64,000 nucleotides of DNA from Spiroplasma mirum ATCC 29335 (GCF_000565195.1 NZ_CP006720.1:1-64000); one strand, 5' to 3'; counted from the stretch's first letter, positions 26,008-38,960 are shown. Notes: generated by a model not told the origin, from the letters alone. Translations and numbers: made by a program.

Positions 26008-29000
26008 ATGAGCAAAGTTTTGAAAAGTTATTTGCGGACTTATTTAAAACAATGAATTGAAACAATTGGTTTAATTTTATTTGTCACAATTATTTCAATG
26101 GCTATTATCGGAATGTTAGCCTCGCCCTTACAATTAATGGGAAAAAATAATCAAATAAAAGCGCAATCAAATGAATGAAATTATAGTTTAATAAGTAAGC
26201 CAACGCAATTTGAAAATAATTTTACTTATGAATATTTTGTTGATGATTCAAATGAATATGGGATTAGTCCAATTATTGATAAGGGATCTGATCCAAATAA
26301 TTATGGAATTTTAAGTCAAACCGGTTATGATACTTTATTAAGTAAAGATGGTGATCCGCGGGCAAATTCTGATGCCCAGTTAGCATGAGGACAAGATTTA
26401 AAATTATTATTAAATACTTATTTTAATTACACTGAAAGTCCGACAAGCTTTACAGATGCTGCTGGTCAACCAATCTTAGCTAGTAAATTTTTTAATCCAA
26501 CTTTTAAAGATAAACTTAAAAATTATTATAATGATGTTAGTTATTATGTTAATAGTAAAGTAATGTTAAAACATCAAGATAAATTTGCTTTTTCCTATGA
26601 TTTAACATTTTACTACGAGGTTTTTAAAAATAGTACTAATGTTGTTCCGGACTATTACCTATATATTACCAACGGAACGGAAAATATTAATCCCATCACG
26701 AAAACTTGAATTGATAATTTAATTATTACGCAAGGAGTAAACGATTTAAAAAATAATAAAATTGTTATTACTGATAAATTTGCTAAAGATAACAATTATC
26801 AAATTGGTTCTTCGTTAGACTTTGCGATTTTAGGAACAATTATTCCGGAATTAAACCAACCAACTATTAGTGGGTTCGGAACTAAAATTGATACTTTATC
26901 CCAAGTCAGTGATTTTTCAATGACTGGAGATGCCAAGAAATATGCAGCAGTTTTTGTTAACGAAAATATTCTACAAGAACTATATAGCAAAGCATGACAA
27001 CAACCAAATAAAACAAATAGTTTTAAGTTTCATATTGACCAGAGAATAAATTTTATTAATGGTAGTGATTATCAAACCTTAAAAAATGTGTTTAGTGCTA
27101 CTAATGATCAAGATAAAACAATTTATGATATGGGAACTGCAGTTTTGACTAGTTTTGGAAATCTAAAACCAGTTAGTTCAATTAACTCGATGAATATGAT
27201 GGTTACTATCTATACAATTTTAGGGGTGGTAATGATTATCTTAGCTTTTGTTTTCATTAGTTTTGTGATGAAAAAAGAAATCAATAAAACAAGAAAACAA
27301 TTAGGTATCTTTAAATCCATGGGTTATCTAACAAGTGAATTATCATGAATATTTACTGTCAAAACTTTAATTACTATTTTATTAGGAGTTATTTGTGGTT
27401 ATTTAATTTCAATCCCATTACAAATTTATATGTATGGTCAATTTGAAAAAATTGTAACCTTTGCTTATAACCAGGTTTACTATGCAGCCGGGTTTATGGT
27501 TATCCTCTTTATTGTAATTCCGTTAATTTTTACAGTTGCCTCTTATATTTTAACTTTCTTATATATTAAAGAACCAGTTTTATCATTAGTTAATAATGGG
27601 GCAAAAGCAACCAAAAAAGTTCGCACTGGTTTAGTCTACCGTTCACTTGCTAAACGTGGTAAAGCTTTTACTTGAAGATTACAGATGGCATTCACGGCTC
27701 GGAATAAAGGGAAGTTTGCTCTAGTAATTATCTTATTCTTCTATTCATCATTTATTTTAATCCTGATGTTAGGAGCGGTCGGTGTTGGTAAATCAATTGT
27801 TAGCGGAATGTTTAATAATTTAAATCCTAACCTTGATCATCAAGAAACCTTTCGGAATTTTCCGAAAACTAATAGTAACGATAAAGGAAAACTAACAGTT
27901 GCCGATGATTTTTATCAAAAGTTAGATTTTAAATATCAAACTTATCAAAATGTTGAAGATATTAATTTTAATAATAATAGTGCTGATTTATTCCATCAGG
28001 ATGTTATTAAGATTGATCCAACTGCTCCAGATGCGAAAGATCAATATTTTGATTTATTTAATAAATACCAAGTTGTTAACGGTAGTGTTAACCAACATTT
28101 ATATTTACGTGATTTACAAACAATCTTTTTAGCAACCCAAAATAGTAGATCTGGTAAAACCGGTACTGTTGATCCAAGTCAATATAGTGCGTTCTCATCA
28201 TTAATGTTAAACTCACTAATGATGGGAGCAAATGCCAATACGATTGTTACATTTAATGAATTATGATATAACCCTACAAATGAAACTACAGTTTATGGAT
28301 TATCCGTTGTTCCGGATGGCAATTTAGATGAAAATAATATGCAAATTATTGGATTATCAAATAATCAAAAAATAGGAGGGTTATATACTTCTGCTTTTAG
28401 TTGAAAAGGAATTAACAACGAACAAATAACAAAAATATTTGCTGACTATAATAGTAATGATAATACTATTCCCGGGATAATTTCAATTAAATTAGCGAAA
28501 GATGGTAAATACAAAATTGGTGACACCATTAAAGTTAAATCAGCAACTCCGAATAAGATAGAGGTAAATGTTAAAGTTGAAGGAATTATTAAAAACGATA
28601 TAATTGGTGCAAACATTTATACTGGTTATCATAATTTAATTAATAATCTGTTTGCCCCTAATACAATTGACCCCAATGATCCAAGTAAAAATATTTATAG
28701 TGGTCTCTATTCTCAACAACAATTATATGAAGGAAAAATTGATTTAAATGACATGGAAAATTCAATTTCTAAATTGAAATTTATTGGTAATAATTTATCA
28801 ATTGATGCCAGTCCTGGTCAAAATCTCCTAGAGGCATTAACTAATTTACAAACCCAAGCTGTGAGTGCAACCTTAGTTAGTGCGACTTCTAATTTCTCAA
28901 TGTTACCATTAAATATTTTAAAATCTTCAATTGATGATATGCTTGATAAACAGAATAATTTAATGATCTTGTTTGAAGTTTTAACAGCCTTAATTGTTCT

Positions 29001-29346
29001 AATTTTATTAGCTGTCGTAGTAATGGTTATTATTGATGAAGTGATGCCAATTATTTTAACAATGAAAGCAATTGGATATAAGAATAATCAAATTAATTTT
29101 GCAATTATAGGCAGTTATGTCATTTCAATAGTTATTACCTTTATTGTGTCATGGTTAGCGTCAATGTTAGCGTGGCAAGGAATGGGATTATTATTGTATT
29201 GATTATTTAAAATAGTAATTGACATTCCAATTGACTACCAAGGTCCATTAATTGCCTTAGCAGTTATTACATTAATTTTAGGAACTTCTTGGTTAGTAGC
29301 AATGAATACTATCAAAAGATGAAAAGTAACCCAGATTACTGAATAA
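26008..29346 (+). CDS. Large FtsX/MacB-type ABC transporter permease
   Basis: An intact 1112-residue membrane protein (TGA as Trp), with AAAAGGAG upstream. One TM helix lies near residues 17-38, then about 350 residues predicted outside. A TM cluster follows near 395-535 (YTILGVVMIILAFVFISFVM and others), a helix near 567-590, a second external domain, and a C-terminal cluster near 985-1108. This is the two-half FtsX arrangement with very large extracellular domains, as seen in mollicute exporters. It probably pairs with the ATPase at 24008. Substrate unknown; lipoprotein or peptide export is a guess. Confidence 0.85.
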
Positions 29347-29425
29347 TTTTAAAAACATCAAAAATAAATTTATGAATCGTAAGAAGGTTAAATTTATTGG
29401 CAATGTTTTTATGGAAAAGTTAAAA

Positions 29426-29902
29426 TTAAGTTAATGATTTACTTGGGTGCGAATTTATTATTTTTGCTTTAAACAACCTACCACATAAATTACCAAATGT
29501 ATAAATAAATATTATTGAAGCAATTAAAAGTTCAATGATTGCTCAACAATGAAACGAAATAATCAAAATTTCTTGCCAATCAGGATTGTTAATGATATTT
29601 GCCAGATATTCACCATACATATTTTTTCCTACCGCCGAAATTGCTAACGGAAATATATAAGATACCAAAATAATATTAAACTTTTTTTCTAATAATGTTT
29701 TTAAGATTAAGACATAAAATAAGAAACTAGCAACTAAGGGAATGTTTCCAATTATTAAAATTATAATATTGGAGTCCTGATTTTTTTCAATTGATGCAAA
29801 ATTATAATTATAAGTTAGCAGTAAAATTACATTTAATGTAATCAAGAAAATTAAAAATGAAGCTAGAAATTCTTTGTGGCGATTAAAAAATAAATATCCT
29901 AA
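29426..29902 (-). pseudogene. 5'-truncated integral membrane protein, minus strand
   Basis: The minus frame from about 29902 down to a TAA at 29426 is open with one TGA as Trp. It contains FLASFLIFLITLNVILLL, IIILIIGNIPLVASFLFYVL, IILVSYIFPLAISAVG and an IIFIYTFGNLCGRLF segment. No ATG lies at the front; TTG at 29845 is the only near-start and has no ribosome site. A stop and frameshift near 29900 separate it from more hydrophobic codons reaching toward 29975. It abuts the dusB remnant head to head. Confidence 0.6.
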
Positions 29903-29958
29903 TTAAATAAACAAAACTAAAAAATGAATAAAATTAAAACAATATACCACAAAATTTG

Positions 29959-30539
29959 AACAAAATTCGGTTAGGATGAAATGAAGAAAATATTAACTGT
30001 GTGGAAGTTGCCAAGTTAATTGAAAAAGCAGGGGCCAAGCATTTGCGTTACATGGTTGCACGCATAATCAATTTTATAGTGGGAAAGTTGATTAAAGTTG
30101 AATCAATAAAGTCAAGGGAGAAGGGAGTCGTTAAAATTCTGGTGATTGGAAATGGTGATATTTTTACAGTGGAAGTTGCCAAACGGATGTTAGATGAAAC
30201 TGGGTGTGATGCGGTCATGATTGCATGGGGGCGCAAGGGAGCCCATGGTTTTTTCAAGAAATTAACCACTATTTAGCACCCGGTAAAAAATTGGCACCAC
30301 CAAGTATTGAAGAATGAAAACGAGTGATTTTCCACCATGATGATTTATTAATTGCTTTAAAAGGTGAACGAATTGCAATTAGTAAAATGCGTAAAAACTT
30401 AGCTTTTTATTTTAAAGGAAAACCAAATGCAACAGATTATAAAGCACGAGCAACGCGGATTGAATCAAGAATTGATTTAGATAATGTTGTAAATGACTAT
30501 ATTGAGTATTATAATAATTCTTATAATATGAGTAAATAA
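29959..30539 (+). pseudogene. dusB: tRNA-dihydrouridine synthase remnant
   Basis: Begins in mid-protein with NKIRLGWNEENINCVEVAKL and keeps VIGNGDIFTVEVAKRMLDET and CDAVMIA, then shifts frame to EINHYLAPGKKLAPPS and the C-terminal helical domain (GERIAISKMRKNLAFYFKG). These match DusB, whose usual place is just upstream of lysS. The 5' half, including the FMN-binding start, is deleted. The active-site Cys region is lost and the middle is garbled (KHLRYMVARI for KAITVHGRTR). Confidence 0.88.
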
Positions 30540-30562
30540 TTATTAAGAAATGGAGAAAAAAG

Positions 30563-32065
<1,503 letters not shown>

Positions 32066-32073
32066 GTGATTTT

Positions 32074-33078
32074 ATGGCACACGGAATCCACATTGGATAT
32101 TCTTCAATTTTAACTTTACAAGAAACAATTGCGGCAATTGCCTTAATTAAATTTGAACTTTTAAAACGTTTTACTAAGGAGTTTAACTTGTTAGAAGTTG
32201 ATTTTCCGTTAATTTGTAGTGAAGAAACTGGTTTTAATGATGATTTTCGAATTACCGAACGACCAGTTGATTTTGATATTCAACCAAGTGGAATTGTGGG
32301 AGAAGTTTTACAATCACCCAATAAATGAAGAAGATATGTTGTTAAAAAATATGGCATTCAAGAAAACGAGGGGTTGTTAACATTCTCCAATGTTTTGCGT
32401 CGTGATATTAAACAATCCGATGTTAATGCTGTTAATTTTACTGAAATTGGTTTTGACAAACTATTAGGGAAAAATGTTTTTAGTTTTGACCTCATTCATG
32501 TCACTGTTGAAAAGGTATGAGAATGTTTGGGCGCAATTGAAAAGATTTTAATTAAGAAATATGATAAATTAACTGAAAAATTTGATAAGCAATTTAATTG
32601 AATTGCCCACAATGAATTAGAAAAATCAATGCGGTTATTAACTTACCAAGAACGGTTAAATAAATATACTCGGGAAAATGGGGCAACTGTGCTTTATGGG
32701 TTAGAAGAAATCATTCAGGATGGTATTTTAGTTCCGAATGAATCACAAGATACTTTTGATTGGAAACTATATGCCAAGATTTTTGTTTATAATTTTTACC
32801 AAGAAAAAGCAATTTGCATTGGTTATTGTGGAATTACTGTTGATAAAGAAGTTTTAAAAAAACAAACAACAATTACCAAAGAAACTAATAAGATTAAAAC
32901 CAAATTTGATGCAATGATTGCAACCAATGAATTACCAGTGACTTTAAGTTTTGGAATCTATAAATCACAATTAGATTTATATTTACTAGAGAAACAACAT
33001 ATTAGTGAAGTAATCTCCTCAGTTTGAGAAGATGACTTCATCGAATATGCAGAAAAAAATGAAATTCAGGTGCTTTAA
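32074..33078 (+). CDS. Diverged AsnA-like (aspartate-ammonia ligase) protein
   Basis: 334 residues, with AGGTGAT upstream, eight bases after lysS. The overall AsnA pattern can be followed: LLEVDFPLICSEETGFNDD, KWRRYVVKKYG, GATVLYGLEEIIQDG, GITVDKEVL and LLEKQHISEVISSVWEDDF. At AsnA active-site stretches the residues differ. The HRHD...DYDDW region is replaced by VPNESQDTFDW, and the GGGIGQSR motif by SFGIYKSQ, losing the arginine. It may be a non-catalytic or re-purposed class II synthetase-like protein. Homology is recognised by eye. Confidence 0.7.
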
Positions 33079-33080
33079 TA

Positions 33081-33759
33081 ATGAATGCTACTTATAGTGT
33101 GATTATTGTTGGAGCTGGTAATTCACAACGCTTTCAAAGTAAAAAAAATAAGTTATTATTTAAATTAACAAATAATTTAACAATAATTGAAACAACTTTA
33201 CAAACCTTTTTAAATGATCAAAAATGTACCCAAATCATTGTGGGAGTTAATGATGAAATTTTTGCTTATTTGCAACCAAAATACCAGCGTAACCAGAAGG
33301 TTATTTTTACAACTGGTGGTAATGAACGGGTTGATACCATTAAAAATTGTTTATTAAACAATAAGATTATTAATGATATTATTCTAATTCATGATGGAGC
33401 TCGTTGTTATTTAACAAATGATTTTATTGATAAGATGTTAGGTGAATTTGTTGTGAATAATTATGAAACCTTAATTCCCCTGTTAAGAATTAATGATGCG
33501 ATTAAAAAAATTAATGATAAAGAAATTGTCGAAACGGTTCATCGGTCAGAGTATGGGTTAGTTCAAACTCCCCAAATGTTTAAAACTAGTGTTTTATTAG
33601 GAGTATATCAAAATTATCAAAAAAAATCCTCATAAACTAAGCCCAATTTATGATGATAGTCAATTAGTAGAATTATACGCCTCCGAAATTACGATTCATT
33701 ATTTTCCAGGAAACAAGGATAATATTAAAGTAACTTATCTGGAAGATATAATTGATTAA
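33081..33759 (+). pseudogene. ispD: IspD (MEP cytidylyltransferase), frameshifted in an A8 run
   Basis: MNATYSVIIVGAGNSQRFQSKKNK is the nucleotide-binding N-terminus; IHDGARCYLT and VHRSEYGLVQTPQMFK are the catalytic CDP-ME synthase motifs. At the A8 run 33619-33626 the frame shifts and stops at 33635. With A7 it would continue NPHKLSPIYDDSQLVELY to TAA at 33757, a normal ~225 residues. The lost C-terminus includes part of the substrate and dimer region. Spiroplasmas are known to carry the MEP isoprenoid pathway. Confidence 0.8.
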
Positions 33760-33791
33760 AAACTTTGGGAAAATATTATATTTTATAATAA

Positions 33792-33804
33792 TATAATGTA
33801 TAAT
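33792..33804 (+). promoter_or_regulatory. Candidate -10 elements of the rpsF operon
   Basis: Two TATAAT boxes overlap this span (33792-33797, 33799-33804), the second preceded by TG. No convincing -35 was found. Confidence 0.4.
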
Positions 33805-33842
33805 TTGTTGTGAGTTAATAATATAAAGTTTGGAATTATTAG

Positions 33843-33878
33843 CTCCTTGTCCGGTAAGGACCAATAGACCATAAGGAG
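33843..33878 (+). promoter_or_regulatory. Structured rpsF leader, probable S6:S18 binding motif
   Basis: CTCCTT (33843-33848) can pair with AAGGAG (33873-33878), which is the rpsF ribosome site. Inside, GTCC (33849-33852) pairs with GGAC (33858-33861) beside a CCG triplet. A CCG-bearing hairpin before rpsF is the known S6:S18 autoregulatory motif. Pairing of the Shine-Dalgarno offers a direct way to shut translation. Confidence 0.5.
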
Positions 33879-33889
33879 GAAATTTTAAA

Positions 33890-34339
33890 GTGCGTAAATA
33901 TGAAATTATGTATATTTTAAACCCAGAAAGTAATGATATTAAAGCATTACAAAACAAATTGCATGCTATTTTAGAAAATAATGGTGCAAAAATTGAAGAA
34001 ATTGGTGACTGGGGAGTAATGGAATTAGCTTATCCAATTAAAAAAAGAAAAAAAGGACATTATACAGTTTTAATTGTTAATACAACTGCTCAAAATGTTG
34101 ATGAATTTGTCCGTATTAGTCATATTGAACCAGATGTGTTAAGAATTTTAGTAATTAACACAGAAAAAGAAAAAGTATATCTCCAATCAACAAAATATGC
34201 AAAAACAGAAGTAAAAAACGATAAAGTCGAAAGAAATGATCGTAAACCTGGTGGCAAAAAATTTGAAAAAAAATGAGACCGACTAGATAACAATCAACAA
34301 CCTGCTGAATCAGAAAACTCAGTTAAAAAAGATCAATAA
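33890..34339 (+). CDS. rpsF: 30S ribosomal protein S6
   Basis: 149 residues starting at GTG 33890 (MRKYEIMYILNPE) ten bases after AAGGAGG. The S6 core is about 95 residues; the remainder is a Lys/Glu/Asn-rich tail reached through a TGA Trp codon at 34274. First gene of the conserved rpsF-ssb-rpsR operon. Confidence 0.95.
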
Positions 34340-34362
34340 ATTATAAAAGGAGTACAAACAAA

Positions 34363-34824
34363 ATGTTAAATAGAGTTACCTTAGTAGGAAGACTAACAAG
34401 AGATTTAGAATTACGAAATTCAGTTAATGGAAAACCATTTGTTGCTTTTACAATGGCGGTTAATAGTTCATTTAATGACCAAGTCGCTTTTGTGCCGTGC
34501 TTTGCTTGAAATAAAGTTGCCGAAAACATGGCCCGTTATTTAAAAAAAGGTTCGCTAATTGCCTTAGATGGTAGAATTCAAACTAGAACTGATAATAATA
34601 ATGGTCAGCAGATGACTGTTGTGCAAGTGGTCGCTGATAGTGTGTCATTCTTAGACTCTCGTAATACTAATTCAACTACTAATGTTGATAGCATTCCAAC
34701 TCCAAATAATGTTGATTTTGATAATATTACGTTTGGTGAAAATCAACAATCATTACCAAATCCCCAAAATGATAATGACGAACCAATTAGTTTTGACGGG
34801 GATGATGCCATATTATGAGATTAA
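34363..34824 (+). CDS. ssb: Single-stranded DNA-binding protein
   Basis: 153 residues. The OB fold is seen in MLNRVTLVGRLTRDLELR, TMAVNSSFND and ARYLKKGSLIALDGRIQTR. A disordered Asn/Gln-rich linker follows. The C-terminal tip is ISFDGDDAILWD; the usual acidic DDDIPF tip that binds partner proteins is altered to DDAILWD. The final Trp is a TGA codon, so a standard-code reading would lose two residues. Confidence 0.95.
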
Positions 34825-34839
34825 GAAAGGAAGTCTATA

Positions 34840-35064
34840 ATGAACCCAAAATTTAAAAGATTTAAAAAACAATGTTATTTTACTAAAAATAAAATGAATT
34901 ATATTGATTATAAAGATGCTGAATTACTAAAAAAATTCACGTCAAATAATGGTCAAATTTTGCCAAAAAGAGTTACAGGAACTTGCGCCAAACACCAACG
35001 CATGTTAGCGACAGCTATTAAAAGAGGTCGCCAAATGGCATTATTACCATTTGTAATTGACTAG
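34840..35064 (+). CDS. rpsR: 30S ribosomal protein S18
   Basis: 74 residues, with AGAAAGGAAG upstream. [23 protein letters not shown] and [20 protein letters not shown] are the S18 signature. Last gene of the operon and S6 partner in the 30S platform. Confidence 0.97.
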   Translation: MNPKFKRFKKQCYFTKNKMNYIDYKDAELLKKFTSNNGQILPKRVTGTCAKHQRMLATAIKRGRQMALLPFVID

Positions 35065-35088
35065 GATAATGATGAAAAGAAAACTATT

Positions 35089-35125
35089 ACTATTAGAGAA
35101 TTTTATTCTCTAATAGTTTTTTTCT
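35089..35125 (+). terminator. Rho-independent terminator of the rpsF operon
   Basis: Twelve bases (35089-35100) pair perfectly with 35106-35117 around a five-base loop; a run of seven Ts follows. Confidence 0.9.
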
Positions 35126-35195
35126 TGGGAAAAGACTAAAATAAAACTTAAAAATAGTTTATAATTAAACTATTCAAAAACTATGGAGATATTAA

Positions 35196-36839
35196 ATGGA
35201 ATTTTTAGCAAGTGATAATAGTAACGCACTACATGATTTTGTGGCAATTTCTCAATGACAATCTTTAGTTAGTATTGTAATCTTTTTTTTGGGCTGATCG
35301 TGTTATTACTATGAATCTTTATTAAAAAAACTAAAATTCGTTTTATGTACCGGGTAATTATTGGGTTAGTTATTGGGCTAGGGCTTAAAGTTGTTATCCA
35401 AGCAATAAATGGCTTTCCTTAATAATAGTGATCATCCAAGTAGTTCAATGATTAACCCGTGAGTTGATCCTAATGTTCCCAATCCTGTGGCTAATCCAAT
35501 TTACCAAATATGGGGGTGCACGAGTTATCAATTTGGGTTAATTTATTTAAAATGATTTTTATTAATGCCATTTTAATGCTAACAGTTCCATTTGTTTTTA
35601 GCAATTGCAAGAGCAATCGCCAGACCAGGCCATGATAAGAAAACTCGCCAAGAAATTATTATTATGGTAGTAATCTTATTAGTAAATATCGCGGTTGCTT
35701 TTACCATCACTTTCTTTATTGGTTGGGCTTTTAAAATTGGGTATAGCTTTATTATTAATGGCAGTGGTAATTATGATGGTGATGCTTCGAAACCACTACC
35801 CCAAATTATCTGGAAATATGTTCCCTCAAATTTTATTGGGACTTTTATTGGCATTGCAATTATTCCAGTAATGGTTATTGGCGCTTTAATTGGGTTAGCT
35901 GTTAAGAAATCAACTAAAAAACCTCCTGAAGATATGCAAAAAATTCTTGATGGCTTTAAAAGATGATGAACAATTGTGATGTCATGTTTAATGTTTGTGA
36001 TTAAACTAATGCTTTACGCGGTAATGTCAATGATTACTTATTCAATAATTTTACGCCCAATTGGTTATCTGGGCAAAATTGTAATTGTAATTGGAGTTGC
36101 TTATTTATGTTTAGTTATTGCTTTAATTTGACATACAATTACGTTAGTAATATTTGGAATCAATACTATCAAGTGATGAAAACATGCTGTTCGCCCGCTA
36201 ATTCAAGGGTTTTCAACCCAATTTTCGAATGCAACATTAACAATTACAATGGACACACTTTAAAAAATAATATTAAAGTTAAGGAAAGCTTAGTCAGAAT
36301 TTCTGCACCATTATCAACGACAATGGGATTAACGGCCTGTGCAGGAGCCCAGTCGGGGGATCATTGTGTCATTTATTATGAGTGCTGGATTATATGACTT
36401 TACCATCGCCCATTTCTTTATTGCTTTATTGGTGACAGTAATTGCGTCATTAGGAATTGCTTGTGTTCCGGGCATTGCGAGTGTGGTTACCACCGGAGTA
36501 TTAGGCGGACTGTGGTTAAGAGAATTATACATGCCAGTTTATAGTATTATTGGTGCTTTAGATGGTCTCTTTGACATGGGGCGAATAGGAGTTAATGTTA
36601 CCGGGAGAGTTCAAGCAACTACGATTGCCACACGCTTAACTCATGCTTTAGAAAGTGATGAACTTTTATTGTTTAATGTTAATGGTAAGACTTTATTTGG
36701 TAAAATAAGAGCGAAGTTTCATAAAAAGAAAGAAAAAAAAGAAAAATTAAGCAAAATGAATAATTTTAAAAATTACAAAAGAGGGAAACATAGTGAAAGT
36801 TATTATTGCTGCTACTGCGGGAATGACTACCGCAATTAA
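35196..36839 (+). pseudogene. Dicarboxylate/amino-acid:cation symporter (DAACS) remnant
   Basis: Starts MEFLASDNSNALHDFVAI. The first lesion is in a T8 run (35283-35290), where T9 would continue GLIVLLLWIFIKKTK. Family motifs are scattered over frames: RVIIGLVIGLGLKVV, TTMGLTACAGAQSG, SLGIACVPGIASVVTTGVLGG, the LFDMGRIGVNVTGRVQA equivalent of the substrate-site NVTGD, and a Lys-rich tail. Further breaks lie near 35418, 35515, 35600, 36195-36260 and 36350. Its 3' end overlaps the next dead gene. Confidence 0.82.
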
Positions 36840-37497
36840 ACTAAAAAGAAATTTAAAAGACAAGGTTGAAATTGTTGTTTATCAAAATCTGAGTTATCCT
36901 TCCCTAGGAAGATGTGGAATTTCATATTATGATTGCTAGAACGGTTGAAAAATTTACACCGAAGAAGGAATTACTATTCATACCAATTATGAAATTACCA
37001 ATGTTGATTTTCCAAATAAAACAGTGAAGGGAATTAATTTAATAACAAAAGAACCGATTGAAGATTATTATGATAAATTAGTGATTGCTGTCGGAGGGAG
37101 TTTAGATAAGTTAGATTTGCCAGGAAATGATGCTCATAATATCTATGCGCCCGCGTCTTTAGAAGCAGCTGTTAAAATTCGCGAAGAATTAACTGACAAA
37201 ATTAAAACGGTGGTTGTAGTTGGTGATGGGCCAATTGGTTTAGAGTTTTGTGAAAATTTTACCCGAAATGATAAACGCGTAATTTTAATTGAAGAACAAG
37301 ACCAAGTGTTAAAAGATTTATAAAAACAAAATAATTAACCAAATTGAACTAACAACTCGGGAAGTTGTTACATGTTGATTTAGTAATTTGTGCCTTAGGC
37401 TTCACTCCAAATACCCAATCTTAGCTGATAGTGAAATTAGTATGAGTCCTCAAGGCTCACTTGTGGTTAATGACCGGTTAGAAACAAATATGTATTA
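36793..37497 (+). pseudogene. nox: NADH oxidase / CoA-disulfide reductase remnant
   Basis: GTG 36793 begins VKVIIAATAGMTTAIKLKRN, the FAD-binding start with the glycine-rich loop damaged. RCGISYYDC corresponds to the active-site Cys segment, but a TAG follows at once. YDKLVIAVGGS, KTVVVVGDGPIGLEF (NAD loop) and VDLVICALGFTPN follow, with a stop at 37321 and frameshifts. The C-terminal dimerisation domain is missing: the sequence runs straight into a lipoprotein remnant. Confidence 0.8.
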
Positions 37498-38246
37498 GTG
37501 GAAGTTTACCAATCACGCTTGTTATTTGTAATGCCCAACGTTCAGTAATGTCATTAGATGATAATAGTAATGATATTTTGGAAAAAGATCACAGTTTTAG
37601 TTATCATGATATTACTTACTGATCTTCTGATGCAATTAATTCTGACGCATATAAAAATGAGTTTATTAATAATTTAACCAATGCGATTAAAGATGGTGAT
37701 AAACAAGTTGATTATAATGAGTTTGTTAAAAACGATAGTAGTGGGCAAGCTATTGTCTTTAAGTTACTCGCAGCTTACAAGCCAGTTCAAATACCGGTTC
37801 GGAAATTAAAAAATACAGTGATATCAAGGTTTTAGAAAATGATTTTAATACCACCATATATGATCAGGATAATAAAACAACTGTTGAATTTAAAGATGGT
37901 TCGTGAACTAATTCTCCCCAACCATGTTGAAATTAAAGCAGAATATAAAGAGGACACTAAAGTATATGTGGTGACTTTTAGTATTCAAATTGATGTTAGT
38001 ACAAAAGGAAAGACAGATAAATTTGTCGGAACCCGCCGCGATATTATTGGAACTAATAATAAGTATTAAAGTAAATTAACTGATATTACCGGAGCATTTG
38101 CAAGTCATCAAAGTAGTGCTAACTTATTAGTTGATCGCAGTAATAGTTACTTTAACAAAGGAAAAATTTTTAAAAATAATAAATGATATATGACAAATTC
38201 GTATGACTATCGTTATAAAGTTCAATTTTATTTTAGCTTAACATAA
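37498..38246 (+). pseudogene. Lipoprotein or surface-protein remnant fused to the nox remnant
   Basis: SGSLPITLVICNAQRS looks like the end of a lipoprotein signal peptide with lipobox LVIC. Fragments in three frames follow (DKQVDYNEFVKNDSSGQAI, IKAEYKEDTKVYVVTFSIQ, GAFASHQSSANLLVDRSN), last stop at 38244. The 5' end of the gene is gone. It resembles variable Spiroplasma lipoproteins in composition; no exact family is assigned. Confidence 0.6.
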
Positions 38247-38251
38247 TAAAA

Positions 38252-38288
38252 AAATATTTGGTTTAAAATACCAAATATTTTTCATTTT
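38252..38288 (+). terminator. Rho-independent terminator
   Basis: AAATATTTGG (38252-38261) pairs with CCAAATATTT (38271-38280); T-rich sequence follows. Confidence 0.75.
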
Positions 38289-38407
38289 TTTAAAAGTAAA
38301 AATCAATATTTTCAAAGAAAATCCTTGAATTATACTAAAAAAATAAGTTATTAACAACAATTCAAAATTTAAAAAGGAAAAAAATATTTAAAAGCCGATA
38401 TATATTT

Positions 38408-38960
38408 ATGAATTGATGATTATTTGACTTTTATTTTAAAAAAGTTTACCAACATTTACAGTAAATTAAACTTAATGATTAAGCGAAATAATGGTGATTT
38501 AAAACTTAGGTTTCCGTATGTCCATGGTATTTTTTAAAAAAGAAAGGTTTTTCGTTGTCCTTTTTTATTATGGGGATTACACCTTAGCTAATCCCTCCGG
38601 TAACATTATTTTACAATTAGATTTTAATAATATTGTAGTTAACCTAATTTTTCGGTGAACAATTTTAAAGGCGAATAAAATTGCCACAAGTCATTTATTA
38701 AAAATTATTCGTTTTTATGATGTTCGTAATGCAATGGAAGTAATTGAGTGTGCAAAATTATTATCGGAAGAATGGGAAGCAAAATATCTTTATCAGTTTT
38801 CATATTATGTTACGAATGCAACGGAAATGAATTTAATGAATTATCAAAATCCCCTGCCGGTTTTAAGAAAAGATAGTGTTTTAAAGAATTTCTTGAAAAA
38901 TATAAATTAGGAGAAATTGAAATTTGTTATGTGATGTTTTTAGGTGCATTTAATTATTAA
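38408..38960 (+). pseudogene. Decayed gene of unknown function
   Basis: ATG 38408 (MNWWLFDFYFKKVYQHLQ) runs to a stop after 18 codons. Shifted frames continue with NNGDLKLRFPYVHGIF, FSLSFFIMGIT, NIILQLDFNNIVVNLIF and a long open stretch, IRFYDVRNAMEVIECAKLL to FLGAFNY-stop at 38958. At least four lesions. I do not recognise the family. Confidence 0.6.
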
